A stretch of 29,896 bases of DNA from a candidate division TA06 bacterium (lineage in GTDB: Bacteria; Ratteibacteria; UBA8468; MWAK01). Made by a program: the position numbers and the translations under genes. This document shows positions 1 to 7,827 of the stretch, in pieces. The stretch is taken from the NCBI GenBank assembly GCA_022704925.1, contig JAKJFK010000003.1, forward strand, positions 1 to 29,896. The letters run 5' to 3'. The first letter of the stretch is position 1; every line of letters starts with the position of its first letter. The notes under the pieces were generated by a model that searched no databases, was not told the DNA's origin, and saw only the letters and a program-made list of their open reading frames with translations.

Positions 1-2772
1 GCCGTTCTCGACCGTGACCGCCTGGCCGCCGCCGGCCAGCTTGCGGCCGGAGGCGTCAACCACCTGCCAGTCAACCCGGCCCGACAGGGTGTCAAAGCGG
101 TCGTTGATGACGATCGCGCTCTTGCGCACCGGCTGGCCGGCGAAGAAGTGGTGCTCCCGGGCGACGAAATCGGACTCCGGTCCGGCCAGGTGGAAGAGGA
201 CCGGCGAGTTGTTGCGCTTGAGCGTTTCGCCCTGCCGGTTGAGCTTGCCGGCGGTGTAGGATTGGTCGACCTTCCCGTCCATGTGGAGCAGGTAGCCGTT
301 GATGCCGTAAGTCCGCCAGGCGCGCAGGGTCCGCTCCAGGACCAGGCACTTGGCGTCGTAACGGATCGGCGAAAGGAGCCACTGGTTGATACCGAAATCG
401 GGCTTGGCAAAGGTGGCGGCCAGCGCATCGTCCACCTGCTGATAAGGCCGTTCGCCGAAGTAGCGGGCGACCTGCTCGGCCAGGACGATCTCCTTGCTCC
501 CTTTATGCCAGAGGGGGGTCTCCTGGGTGATCTGCAGGGCGGTCAGCTCCATGGGCACCAGGGGCTCCGGCTTCTCCTTCGCCCACCAGCGCGTCCACTC
601 GGCCATGTTCTGGACCGGGGTTCCGAAACCGATGTAGTGCATGATGGAGCGGAACTGGCCGCCGGCGCCCAGGCGGTAGTAGGCGTTGATACGGTAGGGG
701 TCCCACTGGCTCAGCTCGCGCATCACCCGGTAGTCGGGGTCGCTCTTCTGAATCGACTCGTCCACCCGGCCGCCGATCTGCATCGGGTGGCCGTGGGGGC
801 CGTTGATGTAGCCGTTGGACCAGTACTGCCAGCCGATAAAGGATGGATGGTTGCCGATCCGGCCCAGGATCTTGCGTATGGCGGCCCGGTCGCCGCCGCC
901 GTTGTAGAAGACCAGCCAGCCGAACTCGTCGGTCACCGTCAGGCTCTTCTCGAACTCCGGCTGGGGACTGTTGGTCCGGTCGGCGTTCTGGCCGGTCTCC
1001 TTCAGGAGGGCCAGCTCCTGGGCGTTAAACCCGTAGCCGTTCAGGTAGTTGTGGGACTTGCCGCGGATCGAAAGATGCTTTCCGTTCAGGAAGATGTCGC
1101 TGCCGGAGACCCAGACCTCCCGGTAGCCGAAGGCTTCGGGATAGGCCAGGTCGACCACCTTGCCGGCCTGGCTGATTTCAACCACGCACCGGTAAAGGTT
1201 GGGCGTCTCCGGCGACCAGGTCTTGAGGCCGGAGACCGGGAAGCTGACCGCCTGGTCGCCATTAAACCCCTTGGCCAGCCTGATTTCGCGCGGCTCGGAT
1301 AGAAAGACCTCCTTATCCTCCCGGTAATCGAGTATCCGCAGCCGGGCCGAAAGGGTCAACGGCTTGCCGGAAAGGTTCTCCACGGGCAGGAGCAGGTCCA
1401 GGGCGCTACGGCGGAAGGAGGGGTTGATCAACGGCTGGCTGAGGTCGAATTCCTGGGTGTCCCGCACCTCGAGGGACGGCGCCTCGGCGAAACCGTTCAC
1501 CCTCATCCCGGCCGGGAAGGGCAGCCCGTTGTAAACGGTGAGCCGGTTCGGCCGGTCCCAGGCCAGGAAGGAATTCAGTTCGAAGGTCCGGGGCGCGGTG
1601 GTCTCGACCCGGCCGACCAGCCGGCCGTTGAGGTAGACCGCGGCCATACCCAGGACGCGCGGAAAGTGAAGCAGAACCCGCCCCGAGCGGTAGCGGGCCG
1701 GCAGGTTGAAGTCACGCTCGTACCAGGCGGCCGGGAAATCCTTGAGCGCCTTCCCCTGCCAGGCGGCCAGCGGTTTGCCGGCCTGGTCAAAGACCATGCC
1801 GGACGCCTGCCAGTTGCCGGGCGTGTTGGCGTAGGCCCACTCCGGCCCGAAGAGGCCCGGGTTGACCAGTTCGTTACCGTTTCTCTCGGCGGCCGAGGGC
1901 TGAAAACGCCAGCGGCCGGAGAGCTCGTAGAGGGTGCGCGACTGGTTGCCGACGGTCGGCTTGAGAATCAGCCAGTCGAGCCCGGCCGGCAGTTCGGGCC
2001 GGGCGGAGGGAAGCGCCGCGATCTCCAGGGGGTAAAGGTACTCCCGTTTGGCGGGTTTGGGCAGCGTAAAGGGCGATTTCCCCTGGCGGTAGGCGGCGTA
2101 GGCGGACTTGACCTCGGCCGCGTCCAGAGGCCGGTCGAGGATGGCGATCTCGTCCATGGAACCGGTGAGCCGGTAGCCGATGATCAGTTCCTTCGCCCGG
2201 TAAGGCGACCGGTATTCGTCTTCGGCCAGCAGTTCGCCGTCCAGGTACTGACGCCGCTTCTTTTCGGCGCTGTCCCAGGTGTAAAGGCAGTGGTGCCACT
2301 TCCCGTCCTCGATCGCGGCCGCCCTGGGATCATTCAGGGCCACCAGGATCAACGGGTTGGCCCGGGCCATCGTTTCGTTGCCCAGGCCCCAGATGTTCGG
2401 ATAGTACTGGTTGATGTAAAAGGGATCGGTCTTCCGCACCCAGTAGGAGAGCGTGCCGCGGGCCGGATCAAGGTTACCCTCGGCCGGGTAGAGAACGCCG
2501 GGATAGCCGTTGGTCCAGGTGAAACGGGCCGCCCGGCCGACAACGCCGGGTTCGTATTCGAAGAGGGTCAGCGGTTCGCCCTTGCTGCTGAACCGGTTTG
2601 GATAAACCAGCTCCCGGCCGGAAGCGTCGGCGCTGCCCTCGAAACCGGCGTGCAGCAGGACCTGCGGCGGCTCGGCGGCCGCCGGCCGCAGGAAGGCGGT
2701 CAGCAGCAGAAAGAGGCCGAAGCCGGCCAGCCGGAAAACCCGTTTCTTCCAGACCTTGCGATCCTTCATCAT
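1..2772 (-). CDS. Secreted LamG / glycoside hydrolase family 2-like protein, C-terminus beyond window
   Basis: The open frame covers 924 codons from an ATG at 2772 and runs off the left edge. The start follows GGGAGG at good spacing (a second ATG is at 2769). Residues 1-35 are a signal peptide with a probable cut at AAA|EPP. Residues ~35-225 look like a LamG/concanavalin-like domain (SMDEIAILDRPL near 204). From ~290 come a GH2 sugar-binding jelly roll and an Ig-like domain, then a TIM barrel from ~565 (IRGKSHNYLNGYGF). The GH2 signature NHPS is at 641-644, but the Glu of the usual W-S-x-G-N-E is absent: here it reads WQYWSNG (648-654). A candidate nucleophile Glu742 (VPMELTAL) remains. GH2 enzymes cleave beta-galactosides, beta-glucuronides or beta-mannosides by a retaining mechanism; with no acid/base this protein may be a binding protein or use another residue. 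It lies 43 bases after the GH-A glycosidase gene, so co-transcription is likely. The substrate cannot be told from sequence. Confidence 0.85.
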   Translation of the reverse strand, partial: MMKDRKVWKKRVFRLAGFGLFLLLTAFLRPAAAEPPQVLLHAGFEGSADASGRELVYPNRFSSKGEPLTLFEYEPGVVGRAARFTWTNGYPGVLYPAEGNLDPARGTLSYWVRKTDPFYINQYYPNIWGLGNETMARANPLILVALNDPRAAAIEDGKWHHCLYTWDSAEKKRRQYLDGELLAEDEYRSPYRAKELIIGYRLTGSMDEIAILDRPLDAAEVKSAYAAYRQGKSPFTLPKPAKREYLYPLEIAALPSARPELPAGLDWLILKPTVGNQSRTLYELSGRWRFQPSAAERNGNELVNPGLFGPEWAYANTPGNWQASGMVFDQAGKPLAAWQGKALKDFPAAWYERDFNLPARYRSGRVLLHFPRVLGMAAVYLNGRLVGRVETTAPRTFELNSFLAWDRPNRLTVYNGLPFPAGMRVNGFAEAPSLEVRDTQEFDLSQPLINPSFRRSALDLLLPVENLSGKPLTLSARLRILDYREDKEVFLSEPREIRLAKGFNGDQAVSFPVSGLKTWSPETPNLYRCVVEISQAGKVVDLAYPEAFGYREVWVSGSDIFLNGKHLSIRGKSHNYLNGYGFNAQELALLKETGQNADRTNSPQPEFEKSLTVTDEFGWLVFYNGGGDRAAIRKILGRIGNHPSFIGWQYWSNGYINGPHGHPMQIGGRVDESIQKSDPDYRVMRELSQWDPYRINAYYRLGAGGQFRSIMHYIGFGTPVQNMAEWTRWWAKEKPEPLVPMELTALQITQETPLWHKGSKEIVLAEQVARYFGERPYQQVDDALAATFAKPDFGINQWLLSPIRYDAKCLVLERTLRAWRTYGINGYLLHMDGKVDQSYTAGKLNRQGETLKRNNSPVLFHLAGPESDFVAREHHFFAGQPVRKSAIVINDRFDTLSGRVDWQVVDASGRKLAGGGQAVTVENG

Positions 2773-2815
2773 TCCATACCTCCCGTGAATCGGTTAACCG
2801 CTGATCAATAATGAT

Positions 2816-5710
2816 TTACTTTCCCGCGGCCGGCGCCATGGCCGTCCGCAGGGCTTCCAGGGCCGCCTCCGGATCGGCCGGGCCCAGGTCAAGATAAACC
2901 GGGGTGTAGGTTACTTTCAGCGTTTCGCCGGCCTTCCCCTGGGGCTGCCCCATTAAATTAAAGATATCCGCGCCCCGCAACCCGGCCGGCAGCTTCAGGT
3001 CCAGGCTGGCCGCGAGGTTCAGTTTCGAGGGGTACTCGTTGGTGTAGGCGTAGGTGAAGAGGGCGACCCGGGTCCGGCCGTCGCGCCGGACGACCAGGCC
3101 GAAGGCGTCGTCCCGCTCGACATAGCCGGCGGTGCGACCGCCGTCCACGAAGTGGGCGGCCACCGCCCGGGCCACCCCGCCGGTCGAGGGGACACCGGTG
3201 GACTCGATCACGCCCCAGCTGTAGCCGCCCAGGCCCGAGGCCATATGCGGAAAACGACTGGTGTAGTAGAAAAACTTGGCGTCGATCGCCTTGTGCACCA
3301 GGACCAGCTGGGCCATGGCCGCCGCCTGGCTTACCCGGCTGCTGACCTCGTCCCGGCCGCTGTAGCGGTACATGCTGGCCGGCTGGGCCAGGCCGCACTC
3401 GGTGTTCCAGACCGGGATCCGGCCCAGCCGGTTGCCGACTCCGCGCTTCAGACCGGACAGGAAACCGCGGTTGGCCGGACCGTAAATATGGATATCCAGC
3501 CCATCCAGCAGCGCCTCATCACCCGGCGTCAAACTGGCGTAGCGTTGGGCGGCGCCGCTGGACTCGGGCATCGACCAGGCGACCACGAAGGCCTTCGGGT
3601 CAACCTGCTTGACCGCCTTGAAGGCGGCCGCCTGGGCCTCGTTGTAGTAAAGTTTACCGTCCTCCTTGCTCGGCTCGTTCCAGACCTCCCAGGCCGCCAC
3701 CCGGCTGCCGTAGCGGCGGATCGCCCCGGAAACGAACTCCGACCAGGCCTCCATGTCCGCCGGCGCGAAACCGCCGTGGTTGGAGCTGTAGCTGCGCGGC
3801 CGGCCGTGAAACTCGGGCGCGCCGTTGAGGTGACCGAGAATCGCGATCGGCCGGTTCTTAACCATCTCCATGATCCGGTCGGCGAAGCTCCAGTCGTAAA
3901 CGCCGGGCCTGGTCTCGGTCTGGCTCCAGCGGAAGGCCGAGATGTTGCTGGGGATGGTCCGGGCCCACTTCACGCCCAGCCGCTCCAGCAGGGAAAGGTT
4001 GAAATCGTTGAAGTAGGGCGTCTCGCCGATGATCGACTCCAGGGGCGGAATCTCGACCGGCCGGGGCACGCGGGCCACCACCGTCTCGGAGGCCTCGCGC
4101 AATCCCAGCGGGTTGGACGCCTCGCGCAAAAAAGCGACATTAAAGATTCCCCGCAGGTTGCGGTCGAAGACGACCTTCTCCTCCAGCCAGCCGCCCGGCG
4201 GCGCCTCGCGCTGAAAGGGAACTTCGGCCACGCTCCGGCCGAAGAGGTCGGTCACCACCAGCCGGCCCGAAAGGCGGCCGGCCGGCTGATTGGAGGCGAA
4301 GGCCTGGAGGACAACCTCGAAGGGCTGATCGAGAAACTGGATATTGCCGCGGCCGTCGTTAACCAGGGCCACCGACCAGGCGTCGGCATCCCGGAAGGGC
4401 GTGGCCGAAGTTCCCTCCTCCAGCTGGAGAGCGTCCAGCAGGATATTGTTCCCGCGCACCTGGAAGCCCAGGCCGCCCAGGTAGCGGCTGCCGACCGTGA
4501 TGGGCAGTGAAAAACGCTGCCAGTCGCCGTTGAGGGCGGTGTCAAAGTCGGCCTTGAAATCGCCTTCGGTCACCGCCATCGAAAACCGGGCCGGTTTTCC
4601 GGGATCTTCCTTGCGGGCCCAGGCGGAGAGAAGCATCTTCCGGAAGGGACGGACCGCGATCGCCGGCGATTCAATCAGTTCCGAGGGCATCCCGGCCAGG
4701 GTGCGCAACCGGGAGAAGGCCAGGCAGCGGCGGCCGTGCCAGGCGTTGCCGGCCAGGTAGGCCTCCGGGTTGATCGGGCTGCCGCCGGAGAGGATCCACT
4801 GGTAGTCGCCGTTGGTTTCGAAGGAGGCGTTGCGGATGTGGTTACCGGGCTGGCCCGGGCTGTCCTTGGTCCGCAGGGCCGCCTCCCGCTCCAGGATGGC
4901 CGTCCGTCTCTCCTCGGAACTGCTCTCGGCCATGCCCTGCATCAGGAGGCCGATCTCCGAATCGGAGAGGCTGGTGATGTCGAAGAGTTCCACCTGGTCG
5001 ACCTGGAGGCGCATCGGGACGGTCGGATCACCGCCCTTCTTGGCCGTGTAGAAGACCAGGCCGGCCAGGGTGTGGCCGTCCTCCAGGCCGGTGGCCTTGA
5101 GGGTGGCCCCCAGCATCGTCCAGTCGCGGAAGTAGGTGTACTGGATCTCCTGGGGAGCCCGGGCGCCCTGGACCGAGAAGTTCGGCGCGCCCGGCAGCCG
5201 GATGAATTCGAGCCTGATCTTCTGCTCACTCCAGACCGGGCTTCCCTGGGAATTGCAGATCGGCAGGGACCAGGCGACCCGGGTGAAGGCGCCGTCCTCG
5301 AGCCGGTCATCGCCCCGAACCCAGAAACGGACCAGGAAGAGGCGTTCCTCGTTCTTCCGGACCGGCAGGGGCTGGGCGAGCGGAAACCAGAAGGCGAAGT
5401 TCTGCTGGACCTTGAGCAGGATATCGGCCCCCTGGCCGCCGAACCGGGCCGCCGCCTGGTTGAGGGCCAGTTCCACCCGGTCCGGGCTGGGCAGGCCGTC
5501 GGTGGCCGAGAAGCGCGGCAGCCGGCCGTAATCCCACCCGTGGGGGAAATCGGCCCGGACCGCGTCGTCAAAGGTTGACTTCAGCAGGAGGTTCCGGGGC
5601 GGCTCGGCGGACGCCCGGGATGGGAGGCCGGCGGCCAGGATGGCAACGGCCGCCAGCAGGGCGGCCGGCCGAAGAAACCTTTGACGGATAAAATTCAATC
5701 GTCTCTTCAT
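2816..5710 (-). CDS. Secreted multidomain glycosidase, clan GH-A (GH39/GH5-like)
   Basis: The protein has 964 residues. The start at 5710 is chosen because it opens a clear signal peptide (MKRRLNF... with a probable cut at ASA|EPP); the frame stays open upstream to 6304 but only as the shadow of the next gene. Residues ~35-260 and ~290-430 are two beta-sandwich, carbohydrate-binding-like modules. An Ig-like stretch follows, then a TIM barrel from ~560. The acid/base Glu679 sits in WEVWNEP and the nucleophile Glu771 in WNTECG, the two glutamates expected of retaining clan GH-A enzymes. A C-terminal beta-domain covers ~860-955. The mature N-terminus (EPPRNLLLKSTFDD) resembles that of the downstream LamG/GH2 protein (EPPQVLLHAGFEG). 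It probably acts outside the cytoplasm on a plant or algal polysaccharide or on host glycans. GH39 is the nearest family by motif; the exact family is uncertain. Confidence 0.88.
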   Translation of the reverse strand: MKRRLNFIRQRFLRPAALLAAVAILAAGLPSRASAEPPRNLLLKSTFDDAVRADFPHGWDYGRLPRFSATDGLPSPDRVELALNQAAARFGGQGADILLKVQQNFAFWFPLAQPLPVRKNEERLFLVRFWVRGDDRLEDGAFTRVAWSLPICNSQGSPVWSEQKIRLEFIRLPGAPNFSVQGARAPQEIQYTYFRDWTMLGATLKATGLEDGHTLAGLVFYTAKKGGDPTVPMRLQVDQVELFDITSLSDSEIGLLMQGMAESSSEERRTAILEREAALRTKDSPGQPGNHIRNASFETNGDYQWILSGGSPINPEAYLAGNAWHGRRCLAFSRLRTLAGMPSELIESPAIAVRPFRKMLLSAWARKEDPGKPARFSMAVTEGDFKADFDTALNGDWQRFSLPITVGSRYLGGLGFQVRGNNILLDALQLEEGTSATPFRDADAWSVALVNDGRGNIQFLDQPFEVVLQAFASNQPAGRLSGRLVVTDLFGRSVAEVPFQREAPPGGWLEEKVVFDRNLRGIFNVAFLREASNPLGLREASETVVARVPRPVEIPPLESIIGETPYFNDFNLSLLERLGVKWARTIPSNISAFRWSQTETRPGVYDWSFADRIMEMVKNRPIAILGHLNGAPEFHGRPRSYSSNHGGFAPADMEAWSEFVSGAIRRYGSRVAAWEVWNEPSKEDGKLYYNEAQAAAFKAVKQVDPKAFVVAWSMPESSGAAQRYASLTPGDEALLDGLDIHIYGPANRGFLSGLKRGVGNRLGRIPVWNTECGLAQPASMYRYSGRDEVSSRVSQAAAMAQLVLVHKAIDAKFFYYTSRFPHMASGLGGYSWGVIESTGVPSTGGVARAVAAHFVDGGRTAGYVERDDAFGLVVRRDGRTRVALFTYAYTNEYPSKLNLAASLDLKLPAGLRGADIFNLMGQPQGKAGETLKVTYTPVYLDLGPADPEAALEALRTAMAPAAGK

Positions 5711-5759
5711 GACGCTCTTTTCGGATGCGGAAACAAACCATCCGAGGGGACGGACCCTG

Positions 5760-5787
5760 AAAAAAACCTGAACCGGGCCTGGCCCGG
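5760..5787 (-). terminator. Possible intrinsic terminator after the leaderless-type amidohydrolase gene
   Basis: Directly after the TGA at 5788-5790 the minus strand reads CCGGGC-CAG-GCCCGG, then six bases (TTCAGG), then seven T. The stem is perfect, but the T tract is offset by six bases, which weakens the call. It would separate the third amidohydrolase gene from the GH-A glycosidase gene. Confidence 0.45.
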
Positions 5788-7683
5788 TCAACGCCCGGCC
5801 GGCCGGCGCAGATACTCGGCGCAGCACCACCGGATGTCCGAGTTCGAAACCCCGGCCTTCAAAAGGTGGCGGCGGAAATCGGCGATAAAAGCCAGGTTGA
5901 CCCTGATCGGGGCATCGGTACCGAGAACGATCTTCCGGATCACCCCGCGGTCCTTGACGGCCGCGATCATCTCCGCGGTGTTGACCTGCAGGGCCTGTAT
6001 GAGAAGGTTGGGAAAAACCTCCAGGAGCGGCACCAGGTGTTCCAGGGATACCCAGCGCAGGTGTTCGCCGGCCGTCGGTATGGTGACGTAGGTCAGCAGG
6101 ATCTGGAGCTCGGGAAAACTTCGGGCCACTCTTGCCGCGTGGCCGATCGATTGACCCGAGGCGCTCGGGTTCTCCGAACGCAGCATCGGGTTGGGATCGT
6201 TGTGAAAGAGCATCGGCAGGCCCAGCCGGGCCGCCCTCCGGTAAATCGGGTGGAAGTCCGGCGCGTTGACTTCGACCTGGGGATGGCCGGCCTCGAAGAC
6301 GCACAGGCCGCTGAAACCCAACCGGTAAAGGCGCTCCACCGATTCCGGGCCGTCGGGCGGGCTGGCCGGAAAGTTGGTGTATCCCTCGGGATTCAGCTGG
6401 ACATGGCCGAAGCCTCGAAAAACGTCGGGATAGGTGCGCATCGCCGCGTAAACCGGCCAGTTCCCGAAAATCTTGAGGCCGCCCGGCGAATCGGTTACCA
6501 GGGGTATCCCGGAGAGGCAGGCCGAAATCCCGTTCTTGCGCAGCGTCCGGACCGTGTCCGGCAACTTGCGCCGGTAATCGATGTGGGCGTGGCTGTTGAC
6601 AAAACGAATCCGATCCGGGGCCAGGGGTGGATAATCAAAGACCGGCCGGCACTTCTCCCGGCTGAAATCGAAGCACTCCAATTCCCACTCGAAATCCAGG
6701 GACGCCTTGGCGGGATAGGAGTGGTAGTGGACGTCAAGTCCCAGCGAACCGGGCGCCACTTCGAGGTTGATTCCGGCCAGGTTGACCCGCGAAAACTGGG
6801 CCAGGCTCTCGGCAAAAAAGCGCTCCAGGCCTTCTTCTCGGGCGGAAACCAGGGTAAAGCGAATCCCGACTCCCTGCCTGGAAAGGAAGAAGGCCTGGTT
6901 CCCCTTCAGGGCTCCGACCGGGCAATCGTGAACCTGCCCGGCCGGCGGCGGCTTCAGGCCGGCCTCCAGGCCGAGATCGACCCAGCGCTGAACCTGTTCC
7001 TCGCCCTGCCGGTACCAGAGGAAAGAATCGTCGAACTCGTCGTAATCGAAGAGAAAAAAGGTGACCGGCAGTCCGCCCTCGCCCGGCCGGAGCGACCGGG
7101 CCCGTATCTCCCCTTTCAGCTTCCCGGGCTGCAACCGGAGCGAGAGGCTTCCCTGCCAGAAACCTTCCGCCAGCCGGCCGCCGGGAAACAGCAGCATGGA
7201 CTCGTAAGGATATGGGAGGGCGAGCCGGAGCCGGGCCGGACTCTTCTTGACCAGCAGATGCTTACGGGCGGTTCCCATCCGGCCCAGCAGCCGCCAGCCG
7301 CTTTCCAGCCGGAAACAGAGCGGGGCGAGCTGACGGCCGGCGTTCTGGCGAAGGCGTTCGGGGTCCGACTCCAGTCCGTCCCGGGGCATCCCGATGGCCA
7401 GGTTCTGCATCCGGTAGTAATCATCGCCGCGAATCAGGGTCTGCGGACTTGGAAAATCAAGGTAGTAAAAGGCCCGGGGAACCGACGGGTTGACGTACTC
7501 CGGATCGGTCGGCTCCTCCGGAACGCGGCCGGTCGCCCCCAACCCGGAGTTGAGGCGGTTGATCTCTCCCTCCACCCGTTCCCGGTACCGGCGGTAGAGA
7601 ACCAGTTCGTCGGGGGTCAGTTTCCCGGCATCCGTTTCCAGGGCCAGGAACCCGTCCCGATCCAGCCAGTCGTTCTTTTTCAT
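5788..7683 (-). CDS. Two-domain amidohydrolase, COG2159-like, no signal peptide (paralogue 1)
   Basis: The protein has 631 residues from ATG 7683, preceded by GGGAG with a 5-base gap; an in-frame GTG at 7722 lacks this site. Residues ~1-355 form a beta-rich N domain. Residues ~360-630 are a metal-dependent TIM barrel of the Amidohydro_2/COG2159 type. Metal ligands seen are His365 and His367 (HAH), His494 (LFHND) and Asp590 (GTDAP). The strand-6 His of the two neighbouring paralogues (AHGS, AHLS) is replaced by Tyr532 (LLTYV). The three paralogues share VDLGLEAGLK / SRQGVGI-type motifs in the N domain. Unlike the other two it has no export signal. COG2159 contains decarboxylases and lactonases as well as hydrolases, so the reaction is not known. 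The gene has its own candidate promoter at 7751-7780. Confidence 0.85.
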   Translation of the reverse strand: MKKNDWLDRDGFLALETDAGKLTPDELVLYRRYRERVEGEINRLNSGLGATGRVPEEPTDPEYVNPSVPRAFYYLDFPSPQTLIRGDDYYRMQNLAIGMPRDGLESDPERLRQNAGRQLAPLCFRLESGWRLLGRMGTARKHLLVKKSPARLRLALPYPYESMLLFPGGRLAEGFWQGSLSLRLQPGKLKGEIRARSLRPGEGGLPVTFFLFDYDEFDDSFLWYRQGEEQVQRWVDLGLEAGLKPPPAGQVHDCPVGALKGNQAFFLSRQGVGIRFTLVSAREEGLERFFAESLAQFSRVNLAGINLEVAPGSLGLDVHYHSYPAKASLDFEWELECFDFSREKCRPVFDYPPLAPDRIRFVNSHAHIDYRRKLPDTVRTLRKNGISACLSGIPLVTDSPGGLKIFGNWPVYAAMRTYPDVFRGFGHVQLNPEGYTNFPASPPDGPESVERLYRLGFSGLCVFEAGHPQVEVNAPDFHPIYRRAARLGLPMLFHNDPNPMLRSENPSASGQSIGHAARVARSFPELQILLTYVTIPTAGEHLRWVSLEHLVPLLEVFPNLLIQALQVNTAEMIAAVKDRGVIRKIVLGTDAPIRVNLAFIADFRRHLLKAGVSNSDIRWCCAEYLRRPAGR

Positions 7684-7743
7684 TGCGGCTCCCGGATTAT
7701 TGAGCCAGGGGGTGTCGGCCACGGCGGCCGTCTCTCTTTTCCA

Positions 7744-7780
7744 GGATAATATTATCCCTAATTTCCCCGGCGCCTGTCTA
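7744..7780 (-). promoter_or_regulatory. Candidate promoter with -10 inside a perfect 14-bp palindrome
   Basis: On the minus strand TAGACA (7780-7775), an 18-base spacer and GATAAT (7756-7751) form a reasonable sigma70 promoter for the 5788-7683 gene, giving a leader of about 60 bases. The -10 box lies in GGATAATATTATCC (7744-7757), a perfect 14-bp palindrome that could be an operator. The boxes each have one mismatch to consensus; transcription start is not proven. Confidence 0.4.
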
Positions 7781-7827
7781 ACCCGGCCCGGACCGGTCTT
7801 TTAAAAGCCCCCGGGAAGCGCGACTCC

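Noticed and set aside
2791-2800. CGGTTAACCG palindrome between the two secreted glycosidase genes
   Set aside because: A 10-bp perfect palindrome in a 43-base gap is possible by chance and no promoter is near it.
148-4510. Long plus-strand open frames opposite the two secreted glycosidase genes
   Set aside because: No motifs and biased composition; the minus strand frames have signal peptides, ribosome sites and catalytic motifs.
5711-6304. N-terminal extension of the GH-A glycosidase frame
   Set aside because: These codons overlap the amidohydrolase gene in another frame, and the signal peptide at 5710 gives the proper start.
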